From Staphylococcus pettenkoferi (GTDB taxonomy: Bacteria > Bacillota > Bacilli > Staphylococcales > Staphylococcaceae): 64,000 nucleotides of DNA. The stretch lies in contig NZ_JANSKK010000005.1 in assembly GCF_026659735.1 (NCBI RefSeq), forward strand, positions 186,001 through 250,000, in the 5' to 3' direction. Positions 63,794-64,000 of the stretch are shown here, in pieces. Positions within the stretch are counted from its first letter, which is position 1; the number at the start of each line of letters is the position of its first letter. A program made the translations under genes and the position numbers. The notes beneath the pieces were generated by a model. The model searched no databases. It was given only the letters and a program-made list of their open reading frames with translations, and was not told the DNA's origin.

Positions 63794-64000
63794 ATGGCTT
63801 ATCAAAGTGAACACGCATTGGAACAGGAATTGATGGGACAGTTGAAAGGTCTCAAATATGAGCCTGTAAAGATAAATAATGAAAAAGAGTTGTTAAATAA
63901 CTTTAGGCAGATATTGAATGAACGTCACAAAGATAAATTGAATGGTCAGCCGCTCACTGATCGTGAATTTCAACGTCTTTTAACTCAAATTAACGGTAAA
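63794..64000 (+). CDS. hsdR: Type I restriction enzyme R subunit (3' end outside window)
   Basis: The visible 69 codons ([17 protein letters not shown]..., [16 protein letters not shown]) match the N-terminus of staphylococcal HsdR, the motor and nuclease subunit of type I restriction systems. The upstream signal is weak (GAGTG). It follows the DarT/NADAR operon's terminator and so has its own transcription, continuing the defence cluster off the window. Confidence 0.85.
   Translation, partial: MAYQSEHALEQELMGQLKGLKYEPVKINNEKELLNNFRQILNERHKDKLNGQPLTDREFQRLLTQINGK

Overview
The window looks like a chromosomal segment of a coagulase-negative Staphylococcus. The support is a YSIRK/LPDTG cell-wall adhesin of the Sdr type, AT-rich DNA with AGGAGG ribosome binding sites, PerR-type control of katA, and Fst/PepA1-type small toxins. 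I cannot assign a species. Both edges cut genes: a glycolate oxidase Fe-S subunit on the left and the type I restriction subunit hsdR on the right. No tRNA, rRNA, prophage or CRISPR array was seen.

Positions 1-23,000 are mostly metabolic and regulatory. In order they hold glcF, a WYL regulator, an autoregulated XRE/DUF3169/ABC exporter operon, and a three-gene catabolic operon (FluG-type amidohydrolase, M20 amidohydrolase, glutamine-synthetase-like ligase) preceded by a perfect cre consensus match. Next come an ABC-class ATPase, katA with a PerR-like box, a methyltransferase and an EVE-like/HNH nuclease. At 16,985 a rearrangement scar joins a 5'-truncated uhpT head-to-head with a 5'-truncated FbpC-type ATPase gene. 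A divergent SDR/MarR pair, an isolated ilvD and a TipA-like MerR regulator follow.

Positions 23,500-32,000 carry a 2205-codon Sdr-like adhesin with six B repeats in an exact 357-bp period and a ~770-residue Asp-Ala/Asp-Ser stalk. A small overlapping upstream ORF precedes its start. Positions 32,000-52,000 hold transporters, a P4-type phosphatase, an M23 peptidase, lipoproteins, three paralogous 'YxxP' proteins, an XRE/CPBP pair and a galactosamine/tagatose operon (gntR, agaS, lacC, lacD) with matching TGGTTAT/ATAACCA operators.

The most distinctive region is 35,500-37,170. It is a tandem array of Fst/PepA1-type type I toxin-antitoxin loci: two intact toxins on the minus strand, each with a convergent antitoxin RNA promoter (TTGCAA-17 bp-TATAAT) and a shared terminator. 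Each antitoxin carries a copy of its own toxin's translation-start sequence and not its sister's. Two decayed toxin copies and a terminator remnant lie between and beyond them.

From 51,000 to the right edge the DNA is a defence and mobile region. It holds an McrB-N/HNH nuclease, a candidate structured RNA, a secreted NlpC/P60-like protein, an intact IS150-group IS3 element (3-bp target duplication, inserted inside a 10-bp inverted repeat), small membrane proteins, and a cluster of NERD nuclease, SF1 helicase, DarT-like ADP-ribosyltransferase and NADAR-type antitoxin placed directly before hsdR.
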